From positions 29,800,218-29,864,217 of the forward strand of contig CM066982.1 in NCBI GenBank assembly GCA_033977485.1: DNA of 64,000 bases, given 5' to 3'. Positions 9,951 to 21,757 of the stretch are shown piece by piece. The position numbers and the translations under genes were made by a program. The notes beneath the pieces are model-generated. The model searched no databases, had not been told where the DNA came from, and saw nothing but the letters and a program-made list of their open reading frames with translations. Origin of the DNA: Hydrangea macrophylla (Eukaryota; Streptophyta; Magnoliopsida; Cornales; Hydrangeaceae). Within the stretch, counting starts at the first letter, position 1, and the number at the start of each line of letters is the position of its first letter.

Positions 9951-10171
9951 GTTTACCAATTGTCCAACATTGCTTGAGTTTGGACCTAAGATTTCTTGAG
10001 ATAGGGGTGGACTCTCTAAGTTAAGTGTTTTTGAGTTGTTCGTATAAAGTTACTTTGCTATTAATGTGATAATAGTTATAATGTTTAATTTATGAACTAC
10101 TTCCTATGATTGTTTCAGGATTGACGACTAACCGATAGATGTCTATATAGGTACCTAATCCTACTACATCA

Positions 10172-11230
10172 ATGGCAGGAATGCCTACCCGTAATCATCC
10201 TACACAGATTTAGGATGTACCCCAAGTTGCTAATCCAACTGTATTGTTTGAAGACTTTGTGCAGAGGATGGATCAGATCAACAATCCTAATGTGCACTAC
10301 GGAAATAATCAAGGACCACCTCCAAGGCCAGTTGAGGATCATATAGTAGAGCGCTTCCGTCATTTTTGTCCAGAGAAGTTTGATAGGAAAACTGAGCTAT
10401 GGAAAGCGGAACAATGGCTCTGAGAGATAGAAGTAATCTTTGATACCCTTGGATGCAATGAGATTGAGAAGCGACGACTGGCTACATTTCAGTTGACTTA
10501 TGCAGTTGTCGATTGGTGGGAATTGGAGAAGGCGACCGTAGGAGAAGAGACGGCCAGAAGGATGCCCTGGATCACATTTAAAGGGCTATTTTTGGAGAAT
10601 TACTTTTCTCAAGCAGGAAGGAACAAGAAGGAGAGAGAATTCATCGAGCTAAAACAATGGAACCATATCGTAAGGAAGTATACGTTACAGTTTGAACGAT
10701 TGTCTTGATTTGCCCTTCATATGATCGATACACCAGAGAAGAAGAATAGACAGTATAACTAAGGTCTCTCCCTATCACTACAATGGATGACGTTGAATCA
10801 TCAGGGTTAGAATTTCAAGACCATGGTAGGAATGGCAATCGATTTTGAGGATATCAACGATCAGGAGCAAGGATGTTTTTGGAATCGGCACCAAGAATAA
10901 CCAAGGATTGAGACATCTGATGCGGTTCCAAGGGAACAAGAACAACTGAATTGCAGAAAGGAAGCCACAACCTACATTTCTCCAGCACCGCTATGCTTCA
11001 AACTAAGCACCTCCCCCATAAGAACTCCCTACTGCTACTGGAAGCAATACTGGTGGATGCTTTAATTGCTGAAATCCAGGCCATTTGGCCAAGGACTACT
11101 GAGCTCCCAAGAACTATGATAGGGCGAGTATTCTCTGTTATAACTGCAACAAGCATGGCCATATCAGCAAGGACTATAGAGCACATCGTAGAGCGTACAA
11201 TGGACTAACTGCTCAGGGCGCAGTCAGATA
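10172..11230 (+). pseudogene. gag of Ty3 element A, decayed
   Basis: The ATG at 10172 starts a frame with a Ty3 retrotransposon capsid-like core (AEQWL, ATFQLTYAVVDWWE, FKGLFLENYF, REFIELKQ). Two zinc-knuckle regions follow at about 11045-11180 (CFNC..NPGHLAKDY and CYNCNKHGHISKDY). The final Cys of both knuckles is Tyr. Stops interrupt the frame at about 10213, 10421, 10706 and later, and the frame shifts between capsid and knuckles. Several stops are TGA where Arg is expected, consistent with CGA to TGA decay. In an intact element the protein forms the virus-like particle. Confidence 0.75.
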
Positions 11231-11291
11231 GGCTTGTTTAAATGCTATCATCCCAGAGGATACGGGTTATGATGAAGTTGAGCAGCAGAAT

Positions 11292-11747
11292 ATGGAAGGT
11301 ACTCTTACGTTGTTTAGTACTCGAGTTAAAGTTCTATTGGATACTAGTGCTTCAAATTCATTTATTGCTATCGGAGTTGTTAAAATATTGGGTTTAGTAC
11401 CCCAAGCACTTGATGTAGCCCTGCATGTAATGTCACCCTTGGGAGTAACCGTGAGATTAGGAAAAGGGTGCAAGGACCGTGCCTTAACCCTCGAGGATAG
11501 AATTCTTCCTGCAGATGTAATTGTTTTGTCAATTAAAGAATTTGACATCATCTTAGGATTTGATTGGCTCACGAAGTATCGTGCCAAGTTGGACAGTGCC
11601 AATAGGATGATTACCTTTTCGGTACCAGGAAGTCAGCCTTTTGATTTTCAGTACAACCTCTCTAGTGATGCTTTTCTTACTAGTCGTCTAGCAGCTATCA
11701 AAAGCTTGAGTTTAGAACTCACAATTGCACAGATTCCTATAGTCTGA
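11292..11747 (+). pseudogene. Retropepsin-like protease of Ty3 element A
   Basis: Contains the active-site region LLDTSASNSF, where DTG/DSG-A is expected, so the catalytic Gly is replaced by Ser. It also has VIVLSIKEFDIILGFDWL, the conserved C-terminal protease motif (ILGxDWL). The frame is open for 151 codons and stops at the protease/RT boundary (IPIV then TGA). In the intact polyprotein it cleaves gag-pol. This copy is probably inactive. Confidence 0.75.
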
Positions 11748-13070
11748 GACTTTGAGGAAGTGTTTCAAAATATTTTAGGACTGCCACCTAAGCGGGAGAT
11801 TGAATTCTGTATCAGGTTAGTGCCTGATACTTAACCATAATCATAGGCTCCTTGTTGGATGACACCAACAGAGATGCAAGAGCTAAAAAACCAAGTTCAA
11901 GAGTTAGAAGATCTTAAGTTTGTTCGACCCAGCACGTCACCTTGGGAAGCGCTGGTGCTATTTGTTAAGAAGAAGGATGGGACTCAACGACTTTGTATCG
12001 ACTATAGGGAACTCAACAAGGTCACACTCCCTAGAATGAATGAACTATTTGATCAGCTACAAGGAGCAACGACTTTCTCGAAGATTGATCTACATTCAAG
12101 ATATCACCAACTGTTGGTTCGACCTGACGATTTTTCAAAGACTACTGTTAGAATGAGGTATGGGCATTATGAATTCTTGGTTATGTCTTTTGGATTAACC
12201 AATGCCCTAACAGTATTCATGGACCTAATGAACAGAATATTTGGACCCTGCTTGGACCAGTTCATTATCATGTTCATAGATGATATTCTAATCTACTCAA
12301 GGACCGAGGAGAAACATGAGAAACATGTAAGGATTGCACTATAGACCCTCCGAGATAACCAACTGTACGCCAAGTTTAACAAGTGTGAGATTTGGCTTAA
12401 GGAAATCAAGTTTCTAGGACATGTTGTCTCATAGGATGGAATAGCCATAGACTTGTAAAAGACAGACGCAGTTTTGGTCTAGAATATACCAACCACCATA
12501 ATGGAAGTCAGAAGTTTTCTTGGTTTAGCTGGATACTATCGGAGATTTATGGAAGGATTCTCCAAGATTGCAGCTTCTCTTATTGGACTAACGAAGAAGG
12601 ATTTGAAGTTTGAATGGGGTAATAAGCATGAACGCGCAATCCAGGAATTGAAAGAAAGATTGACCACTGCACCAGTGCTTGCGATACCTAAGTGCGGCGA
12701 GCAGTTCACCATCTATAGCGATGCATCACACCAAGGACTCGGATGTGTTCTAATGTAAGATGGAAAGGTAATTGCATATGGATCATGGCAGTTGAAACCT
12801 CACGAGTTGAATTATCCAACATATGGCCTCGAGCTCGCCGCGATTGTTTTTGCTCTCAAGATTTGGAGACATTACCTCTACGGCAAGACGTTGACCTGTT
12901 TTCGGATCACAAGAGTCTGAGATATTTGTTCGCTCAAAGGGAGTTGAACATGAGGCAACAACGTTGGATGGAATTATTAAAGGACTACGATTTCACATTG
13001 CAATATCACTCTGGAAAGGAAAACGTAGTGGCTGATGCGTTGAATCAAAAACCCCGGAGGATAACAGTAG
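11748..13070 (+). pseudogene. Reverse transcriptase-RNase H of Ty3 element A, truncated
   Basis: RT motifs are in order: [48 protein letters not shown] and the catalytic FIDDILIYS at about 12275-12301. RNase H motifs follow at 12501-13070 ([47 protein letters not shown]). Frame breaks occur at about 12342, 12435, 12470, 12756 and 12890. Integrase and the 3' LTR are missing: the next LTR starts immediately after the RNase H end at 13071. In intact elements it copies RNA into DNA. Confidence 0.8.
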
Positions 13071-15094
13071 TGTAATAACCGAAAGTTTTTTTATTCTAGA
13101 CTATCAAGTGAAAATGTGATTTTTTGGGATCAAAGTACAATTCTAACTTAGTTTAAAGTCAAGAAGGAATTTTATCTTTAACTGTGGGGTTAAATTGCAA
13201 ATCACTAAGAGATGCTTCAAACTTGTAACGTATGTATAGGCATGAATTCGTGCTATTGATTGTAACGCATGGATTATGATCCCCTAGTCAATGCGAAATT
13301 AAAGAGACACACCCTTATCCCTTGTACACCTATGTATATATCACCCATATGATTGAGAAGAAAGAAGTACATACTAAAATACTCCCTGTCAAAGAAACCC
13401 ACTTTAGGCTAGAGAGAGAGTACGGGTATGATTAGGAGACTAGCCAAAAGATAGTAAGAAAGGAGGGTGCAACATAGAGGTACTTTGGAATTCTTTCTCT
13501 CTGGTATATTTGTTTGTATTTTTTTTATCCATTACAAAACACATGCATATTATAAATAATGTATTTTTCACTGCATTCACTGTATGTGAACTATAATCTG
13601 TGTGTGCATAATTTGAAATACATTTTATGTATTTGGTAAATATAGACATATGTATATATATAGATACATACACATATGTTCATATATAGGACTATTTTAT
13701 GCCAAGTCAGTTTAAGTTAACTTGCCCAAAAGTAAAATTGCTTTGAGTTAAAATAAAAATACTAATATACATACTAGTGATCATCTTTATCGATTAACTA
13801 ATAGTACTTGAGTATTAGTATATACTAAGTTATTCAATTCCACAGTGATCAATATATGGTCAATAAACATGTATAGGTCTGTGAATGCTATGAATATCAG
13901 GCATATTTTTGTGTACCTAGTACCACTTTTGCTTAAACTCATAAAATATAATATTAAAAATAGGAATCTTTGTGTAACTAAGAGACTTACACTGTGTGTG
14001 TAGGATTTGGGTATGAATTTCCTAGCACATGATTAGCACGTGAGTTAATGCATAGGCATTGTGTTTTGAAAGTAAATACAGACTATCCAGTTGATAACAT
14101 AGAAATTAGATGTGTGGGATTAAAGCCATTAATTTATGTGATTTGTTTAGGATTGATCTAGGAGCTGTACGATATTGTACTTGGCTTCTTTTAAGACAAT
14201 TGAGGTAAGTGATCTAAACCCTACTTGAATTTTCTAAATATTATTATGTTTTATAACATCTATTTCAAGACCCTTTTTTTAAAAAAAAAAAATGGGACCA
14301 AGTATGTGACCACTTTTAAAAGTGAACCGTTCTTAATTTATGTAAATCAATTATTCTGCAACTATGAATGAAATTTTATGAATCCAGTTATGTGTTAAAA
14401 ATTACTTAATGGATACTCTCAGTCTGACTATGCTCTGGGCTCCGCCAATGGGGATTATACGTTGGTATCATGCATGATTATTGGGACTAGTCTTCCTATC
14501 GACCCAGTCAGAGGGTTATATGTGACACATCGGATATATTCTGGACCTGGTTACAGGGGTTATGTGTGACCATAGTCGAATTGAATTTGAGCTCTGTTAA
14601 CTTAATGATTTGAATACATTTTGATATTTGTTTTCCTTACTGCAAATAATTAGATTTATTGAAACCTCTTATACTTTAGTTGTCTAAAGTTATTTACCCT
14701 GCTTGGTCCATAGATAAGGGTGGTGATTACTTACTGAGCTGTTGACTTATGACCATTTTTCAGAGGCAGATGAGTAGAAAGAAAACAATAAGTGGACTGA
14801 AGATCAAGAGGGTGGCGATCGAATAATAATAATTGACTAGAACTTTCTTTATTTGATGCTATGTAATAAGTTGAACAGTTTGAAACATTAGTTTATCTTT
14901 TTATTTTAATTAAGTTTTAAGAGTTTGGAACTTGAACAATTAGCGAATATTGAATTTGGAATTTATTATTGAAGTATTGTTTGATAATTCGATTTCTCTT
15001 AAGAATGCTTAGCTAGGCCTTGCACATTCGTGGGGTCCAACCTTACGGATGTGCGGCGTTGTCACACTCTTTGGAGTCGGGTTGGAGCGTGACA
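13071..15094 (+). mobile_element. 5' LTR of Ty3 element B
   Basis: Starts TGTAATAACC and ends GGAGCGTGACA, seven bases before a PBS. It contains a donor-like GAGGTAAGTG at about 14202 and an acceptor-like TTTTTCAG at about 14755-14762. It does not resemble the LTR of element A at its start, so it is not that element's 3' LTR. The size and ends suit a Tekay/Del-like element. No partner LTR is present. Confidence 0.7.
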
Positions 15095-15100
15095 ATTTAG

Positions 15101-15113
15101 TGGTATCAGAGCC
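15101..15113 (+). other. Primer-binding site of element B
   Basis: TGGTATCAGAGCC matches the initiator-Met tRNA complement common in plant LTR elements. It fixes the LTR end and the plus orientation. Confidence 0.8.
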
Positions 15114-15251
15114 AGGTTTAGAGTCCCTAAGTATATGACAATAATCGAATATCATACTTAAGTTAGGAAGTGTTTTCGAAAATTTAAGTGGTACAATCAC
15201 TAATTATTGAGTTGGAAGTTATAGATTGGCATATTGTTATTGTAGGCAGTC

Positions 15252-16220
15252 ATGGAACAAGCAATTGATAATTTTGGAAACCCGGCCACTTGGGGAGGCA
15301 GGGCACCACGAACCAGTGTCACACATCCTGAAGGGACCAACAATAATGGAAATGAAAATGTTCAAGGAAACCCGCAAGATCCCAGCATGTTTCAACTGAT
15401 GCAAACACTGGTGGGGTAGTTTAACAACAGCAACAACAACAAAACATTGCAATTCAACTATGAAATAATAGTGGCATCACGAAGTTCAAGAAGTTAACAC
15501 CGCCATCTTTTGAGGGAACTACAGAACCACATGAGGCAGAGAAATGGTTAAACGAGATGGAGAAGGCGTTCGAGGTGATGAAGTGCTCGGACACAGAGAA
15601 GGTGACATATGCTGCCTACATGCTGCAAGGAAGTGCTTATGACTGGTGGAAGCTGAAGAAACGTAGGGTTGAGCGTGACCAGGAGGCTCATACTTGGGCT
15701 AAATTTACGGAGGCCTTCTATGATAAATACTTTCCCAAAAGTATTCGTCTTTAGAAGAAAAGGGAATTCATCAGACTAGAGCAAGGTAGTAAGACTGTCG
15801 CTCAGTATGAGGCTGAATTTGAAAGGCTAGCAAAGTTTGCGCCAAAACTTGTGGCAATAGAGGAGGATCGTGCTCGGAGGTTCAAAGATGGCCTGAGACC
15901 CGTATCAAATAGGGTGTGGTACCCTTTTGAGTTAGAAACTTATGGGGTGGTGGTGAGCAAAGCACTATTGATTGAAAAAGGACTTAATGAGGTGCATATT
16001 GACAGAGATAACAATCAGAGGAAAAGACCAAATTCTTCAGGATCACAGGCAAACCAGAACTTCGGAGGATAATCTAAACGACAAACACAACGAAATGGCA
16101 ATGCGTTTCAGCAGTGAAATGCTAAAAGCTGCTCAAGGTGTAATGGAAATCACTTGGATAAAGATTGTCGTTGGAACATTGGTACATGTTTTGCTCGTGG
16201 AGATTATGGTCATTGAATAG
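15252..16220 (+). pseudogene. gag of Ty3 element B
   Basis: The ATG at 15252 begins a Gly/Asn-rich N-terminus that stops at TAG near 15417. The capsid core follows from about 15490: PPSFEGTTEPHEAEKWL, AAYMLQGSAYDWW, FTEAFYDKYFP, then after a TAG, REFIRLEQG and YEAEFERLAKFAP. A zinc-knuckle region lies at about 16130-16215 but has lost one Cys and has a stop. The frame shifts near 15480 and 16070. The match is to the Ty3 retrotransposon gag family. In life it would package element RNA. Confidence 0.8.
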
Positions 16221-17280
16221 ATGATTGTCCCTCTAAAAAGGAGTCCCAGACATCGCGACATAATCGGGAGCAACCAACTAACCGACCACCAGCTAGAGGA
16301 CATAATTAGGGAGGAAATCAGAAACAAAGGACTCAGGGTAGAGTCTACGCCCTTACTCAGAGTCTACACCCTTACTCAACAGGATGCAGATGCCTCTAAT
16401 GCCGTAGTGACAGGTATTACTCCAGTAATGACAAGTTATGCTTTTGTGCTTTTTGACTCGGGAGCCACACATTCTTTTATATCTACTAAATTTGTGCCGA
16501 AAATCAGTATGTTACATGAACCCATAGAAGTGGAGTTGTGTGTTGATACCCCTGTTGGTGGTGTTTTTGTTGTGGATCACATTTGTAAGTCTTGCATTGT
16601 TAGAATTGAAGGTAGGGAACTCAAGGCAATTTATTAGTGATGAACATGCATAACTTCGACGTAATTCTAGGGATGGACTGGTTGGCGGCCAATCATGCTT
16701 TAGTTGATTATCATAATAAGAAGGTGAAGTTTCAGATTCCCGGTGAACCGGAGTTTAGTTTTCTTGGTAATAAAGCTTTTACCCCTCCACGTGTGATCTC
16801 ATCTTTAAAAGCTAGCCAAATGCTAAGGAAATGTTGCAAGGGTTATTTGGCTATGGTCAAGGACACCTCACAGAAGGAGTTACAACTAGAAGATATACCT
16901 ATTGTAAATGAATTTTTGGAGGTGTTTCTTGATGATTTACCAGATTTGCCACCAGAAAGAGAGGTCGAGTTCTTTATTGATCTTGTGCCGGGTACTGGTC
17001 CAATATCTAAAGCCACGTATCGTATGGCCCCGATAGAATTGAAAGAACTTAAGGAACAATTGCAAGAATTGTTAGACAAAGGCTTCATCAGGCCAAGTGT
17101 TTCACCTTGGGGAGCTCTAGTGTTATTTGTAAAGAAGAAAGATGGGAGCATGCAACTATGTTTTGATTATCGGGAGCTTAATAAGGTGACTGTGCAGAAT
17201 AAATACCCTTTACCGAGGATAGATGATTTGTTTGACCAATTGCAGGGAGCACAAGTTTTCTCCAAGATTGACCTCCGATC
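16221..17280 (+). pseudogene. Protease and N-terminal reverse transcriptase of element B
   Basis: The protease has an intact LFDSGATHSFIS active site at about 16449-16484 and [17 protein letters not shown] at about 16660-16711. The two halves are separated by a stop at 16635-16637 and a small frame change. RT follows with [50 protein letters not shown] and VFSKIDLRS. The homology ends abruptly at about 17280, before the catalytic YVDD-type motif, where LTR C sequence begins. RNase H and integrase are missing. The frame of 222 codons from 16637 is still open, so decay is moderate. Confidence 0.8.
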
Positions 17281-17741
17281 TTACATGTTTTATATGCTTA
17301 GGTGAAAATGAAGTTGAAATAATACAATAAAAGGAAATAAAGAAGCAGCAAACACACATGATTATTTTCTATGTTTCATAAATGCTGATTATAATGCCAC
17401 TTCTTCTAACCAATGGTCAAAGAGGAGAAAGAAGACAAAAGAAAAAAAAAAGACAAAAAGGGGACAATGGGAGCATGCCCCATTAATGCTTGAAAAGGAT
17501 GTATACACATCCATATACAGAAAGGTTTGGGATTTAAAAATTGAGTCCAAATATTTTTCACTTCGTCTCTCTCTGCAAGACCACTTCGTCAAATAGATGT
17601 GATATGGTGTCAGAGGGAAAAAATTGGCGAAGCTTGACGAAATGGCCAGTGATCACTTTCAGCTCCATGGTTTCTCCTATAGGATTATGATAGTGATGAT
17701 GGATTTTCTCCTCCTTCAATCAACACAACGGAGCCTCCTCA

Positions 17742-17751
17742 CCTATAAATA
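17742..17751 (+). promoter_or_regulatory. TATA-like box of LTR C
   Basis: CCTATAAATA is followed after about 30 bases by a purine-rich probable transcription start. The inverted copy has TCTATAAATAG at the matching place (about 56395-56406). Confidence 0.5.
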
Positions 17752-19003
17752 CAAACATCCGGACAATAGAAGAACAACCCCCTTCTCCCTACTGTGAAAA
17801 GCTTAGGAAGAACTCCATTGCCAAAGTTACCATGTGAGCTTATCATAGTGTCCTTAGGAGTAGAAACTTAAGCTTTTCTTTGTTTAATTTTGTGCTAAAA
17901 GTTTAAAAAAATTCCTTTTCTCTAATTGATGATTTCAGGTTCAAAAATGTGTAACAAAACTTTACTAGATTTACCAAATTAGCTCTGAAATATTTGTTTT
18001 CTTATAGTTCCTTAGTTAATTTGGAGTAGCATAATATTTCAATTGAAGTTTTGATTTCAAGACCCAAAGTCTTTGTAACTATTTTCATCTACTGTACGAA
18101 AAATTAGTTTTCAGATTTTAGTGTTATTAATATTTTTAGTATAGTTAGTGGTTGTAGATGTTCCTTACAATAGTTTGAAACCCCAAATTTCGAGTTCTTG
18201 TAACAAAAATTCCATTCACTGTATGACAGAATTTGCAAGTAAATTATGGACTTATTTCCTACGTAGTTGTTATAATACCCTATTAGAGCCCCAAGCATAC
18301 CATATCCATATCCCACTTCTAAATTAGATTAGGATTTGGTTTGGCCTTGCTTGTGTTCTTGGAATTCATCCACTGTGACCCAGGAAGAATTGAAAGTCAA
18401 AGGTTTAGTATTTTATTTTTTTCGTTCAGCATTTCAATTTATTTATGTTTTATTAGCTTAGATGTACTACAACTTTGTTATTTTGCAGATTCTATGAATT
18501 CAATCCCAACTATTGTTAAGTGAATAAAAATTATATTAATATTAGTTTTCACTGTTACCTTTTAGTGCTATGACCTTAGTCTTAATTGGACAGTGATTGT
18601 GCACACCTATTTAATTTCTCTTTAAATTTATTTAGAAGACAGTTTTAATTCCAAAAATGGTAGGTTAAACCTTTAATTGGGAATATGTAGTAAAAACTTA
18701 GAAATCACAACTTCTGTGCACTAATCCTAAATGGGCAAATTTATTTGGATGGGTTGTTTTTCTATTTATGGCCAAAAATATCTACAGTTTATGACTATTA
18801 AACATATTTATAGACTATAGCTATATTGGACTTCAAAATATTACGTATTTGATATAAGAATTTAATTATGTGAATTGTCAAACTATGCCATTTGTCATAA
18901 AAAAAAATTCACCTAGCATAAAAAATAATTTATTTAGTAAAGTTTATATTTCAACCATGTGTGTTTATATATATATACATATTTCTATCCATTAATGGAC
19001 AGT

Positions 19004-19086
19004 CAATCGTGGCAGAGTGGTGGGGACTGAGCGTCGAATAACCCACGTCCGCGGGCTTGAGTTCGAACCTGGTTACTGCCCGATTG
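19004..19086 (+). other. tRNA-like segment inside LTR C
   Basis: TGGCAGAGTGG (19010-19020) fits a polymerase III A box and GAGTTCGAACC (19059-19069) fits a B box, about 40 bases apart. The ends CAATCG and CGATTG can pair like an acceptor stem. The cloverleaf is imperfect and no anticodon is assigned, so this is not called a functional tRNA. It could be a captured tRNA or the head of a tRNA-derived SINE. Confidence 0.45.
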
Positions 19087-19716
19087 CCTCTTTATTTTTC
19101 TTTGAACTAAATGACATCGTTTCATATTAAACTTGACACACTTGATATGACTTCAACTGGTATAAATTTATTTTTAAATAAAGAATCACTCTGTTTAAAA
19201 ATGTCAAACCCTTTCAAAAAGCACAAAAGTTGTGTGATCTAGCGTTGATTTGCATATTCTCAATTCATTTAAATCATTTCTTCCAAGTTAATTAATATTC
19301 CCTATTTTAGATAACTTAGATTAAATATTTGTATTATTTCCATTTTTCGCTATAATAAAATTCAAAAAGTTCATTTCATGTGAATCTAGCTTTTATTTCT
19401 TTTTCTTCCTTTTCTTACTAGCATCTTAGCTAGTCTATTTTTAATGTGTTGTTTTAAAATCTTTACCATAAACTACTAAAAAAATAGCCTTTTAATTAAG
19501 TTTTACTGCAAAAATGTAAGAACTAGTAGTTTAGGAAAAGCCCCAAAAATCTATCATCTTTTATTTTCTTTTTAGGGAAAGAATGATTACTTCCTATCTT
19601 AAAAAATCTTTTTACAGTTCCCTGTAGGTTCAACCTGGTCGTACTAGAACTTTATTACTTGTACGATCATCTACACTTGGGTGTTGATAAGAAAATGCGT
19701 TAGTATGACATCGTCA

Positions 19717-20639
19717 CCGGCACATCCCTGGTGCAAGGAGAAAGGACCTCACATGTCTCTATTCCACTCCTTTATCAACAGGTTGCCTCGGTCCACTCAA
19801 AGCCATTGAGCTCCCACCAACTTGTGATCTATTTGGGCAGTCCTTTGCATAATGTCCAAGTTGTCCACAATCGAAGTATTTTTCCCTCATATTCGATCCC
19901 ACAGTGCCTGAACTCAGCATTTGGAATTGTTGATTTAGGAACCGACACACACCCCAATATTTGCGATTACATGTTTATAGAGTGGTTTGTCCCCAAAGAA
20001 AGTATTCCCACTTTGACTTCTAGAACCAGATCCCGGACTAAAACTTCGCGAAAACATCTTCTTGGAAAATCCTTGGCCCTTAACTTTTCCCTCCATTTGT
20101 CATTTGCCTTGTTGACTCTGCTTATACTTGTCAATATCTCTCTCGGCAATTAGTGCCACATCTTGTACGTGTGCTATAGTTCGAAGCTGAAGTGTGTCCA
20201 CTCGGCTTCTGATACTGTCCCTTAACCCATCTTCAAATTACCGAGCTTTATCCCCCTCTCTTGGTACAGTACAATGCCCCAACTATGCCTTCGCAAACGT
20301 GGGAAAATACCATTTATAAAAGGCTATCACAAACCTATTCCAAGTCTTTGGTGCCCCTTGTGCGATTAGATTCGTCCACCAGTTTTGGGATTCTCCTTTT
20401 AAAGTATCGGTGGCACACATGATCTTTTCATCATCTGCGCAGTCCACTGCTCGAAAGATTTGATTCATGTCCATCAACCAATGATCGGCTTGTGATCGAT
20501 CTGAACCCCCACAGAATTCACTCGGTTTCCTCTTATAGAACTGCTTGATAACTCCTCGATCGGCCCTTGGTTGTGGGTTAGGTCCACGGTCATTTATCGC
20601 CCTTACGAAGCAACTTACCGCTTCTTCCAAATGATCCAT
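19717..20639 (-). pseudogene. gag of minus-strand Ty3 element D
   Basis: The ATG at 20639 (complement) starts with a short coiled N-terminus. The capsid core follows: FYKRKPSEFCGG, ADHWLMDMNQIF, TDTLKGESQNWW, FVIAFYKWYFP. After frame changes near 20280, 20150 and 19955 there is a zinc knuckle YFDCGQLGHYAKDCP at about 19850, whose first Cys is Tyr. Homology stops at 19717, where LTR C ends, so PR and pol are missing. In intact elements this is the capsid/nucleocapsid protein. The lineage is probably Tekay/chromovirus-like. Confidence 0.8.
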
Positions 20640-20899
20640 TCTATAGTGGGGTGAGCGTTCCCGATTTGGATCCGTTTCAATTTCAGATTACCACCTATCA
20701 AACTCAATGCATAAATATGCATGCTATGCCATATATCATGTTATATATATGTTTAACATCACAACATAGCATCAACAATTTCATCATTATGTAGAATGCA
20801 TCTACATGCTCATTACGCAGTGTTATTCAACGTCATTCTTAAGTCGTCGTCTCTCGCACCCAATTTTCTAAACCTAAACCCATAGCTCAAGGTCTATAA

Positions 20900-20917
20900 C
20901 CTTTTTCTCTGATACCA
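20900..20917 (-). other. Primer-binding site of element D
   Basis: On the minus strand this reads TGGTATCAGAGAAAAAGG, five bases after an LTR end GTGTGACA. It sets the orientation of element D. Confidence 0.7.
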
Positions 20918-20922
20918 CAAAA

Positions 20923-21757
20923 TGTCACACTCTGGATCCATGCGCAACAAGTGCGCCACAAATGCTACTAGCGAAATTAAAATTTTGCATTTTTTTGCTT
21001 TATTTTATTGCTATATTTGTATACTACTATATCAATAAATTTGCAATCATAAATAAAAATTTTATGCTCACAAAATAGTCATTTACATACAAGTCAAGAA
21101 ATAAATCCAACCATTCATACAAAATAAGTCAATAAAGTCAATAATTAAATCCAAGATCATGTCTATGTCCAAAATAAGTCACTAAAGTTTAAGAGTTTCC
21201 GAATTTAAAAGAAAAAATAACCAAAATCAATCCAAAGTTAGCAATCTTCCAATAAAACTCCATGCCTGAAAACACTAAAAAAAAAACACAATTTAGTATC
21301 TACAATCTACAAATAATAAGAGAATATAAAAACCAAAGAACAAAAAACTTATTATTCCCAAGTATTTGAAATTCTATTTTTTTCGCCAAACTATCAAATG
21401 GGGTATCTGATACAGGTCTCGTTTGTTTTCATAACTTTTTTTAGGCGTATGTGAGGTATCGGTGACATTTCGTTCCTTTTCGGTCGGCGGTTCACCGTTT
21501 CACCCGTCTAAACCCCAAAATATGTTTTATGAAACCTAGGTGTTTGAAATTCTATTTTTATGCCTAACTCTCAAACCGGGCATCCGATAAGAGTCTCGTT
21601 TGTTCTCACAACTTTCTTTAGGCGTGTGTGAAGTTGTCGATGAAGTTCCGTTCCTTTCCGATCGGCGGTTTACCATTTTACCCATCCAAACCCCGAAATA
21701 AAGTTTTATGAAGCTTAAGTGTGTGAAATTCTATTTTTTCACCTAACTTTCAAACGG
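20923..21757 (-). mobile_element. Partial 5' LTR of element D
   Basis: The 3' end of the LTR on the minus strand is CCAGAGTGTGACA at 20923. Sequence away from it is AT-rich and includes a 179-bp tandem repeat at 21365-21757. It is cut at 21758, where another LTR end (GGAGCGTGACA) begins, so its 5' part is lost or displaced. Confidence 0.6.
21365..21757 (-). repeat. 179-bp tandem repeat in LTR of element D
   Basis: TTTGAAATTCTATTTTT recurs at 21365, 21543 and about 21722, giving two full units and one cut unit. Each contains the CTCGTTTGTT and CGGCGGTT..CCRTTT motifs. The last unit is interrupted by LTR E. Confidence 0.8.

Larger units (their letters stand above)
17281..19716 (+). mobile_element. 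LTR C, plus-strand copy (5' end truncated)
   Basis: It matches the reverse complement of 54561-56867 over its length (start TACATGTTTTATATGCTTAGG, end CATCGTCA). Its first ~30 bases, present in the other copy, are missing. A TATA-like CCTATAAATA lies at 17742-17751. It is followed at 19717 by minus-strand gag, not by a PBS, so it is a 3' or solo LTR. A tRNA-like segment lies at 19004-19086. The PBS of the other copy is of the TGGTGCCGTTGCCGGGGA type used by Athila/Tat elements. Confidence 0.75.

Noticed and set aside
13071..15094. Treating this LTR as the 3' LTR of element A
   Set aside because: It follows RNase H of element A directly with no integrase, its start does not match 1450 onward, and a PBS and a new gag follow it. 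It is the 5' LTR of element B.
19004..19086. A functional tRNA gene
   Set aside because: Only the A and B boxes and a short end stem fit. The arms do not pair well and no anticodon can be assigned.
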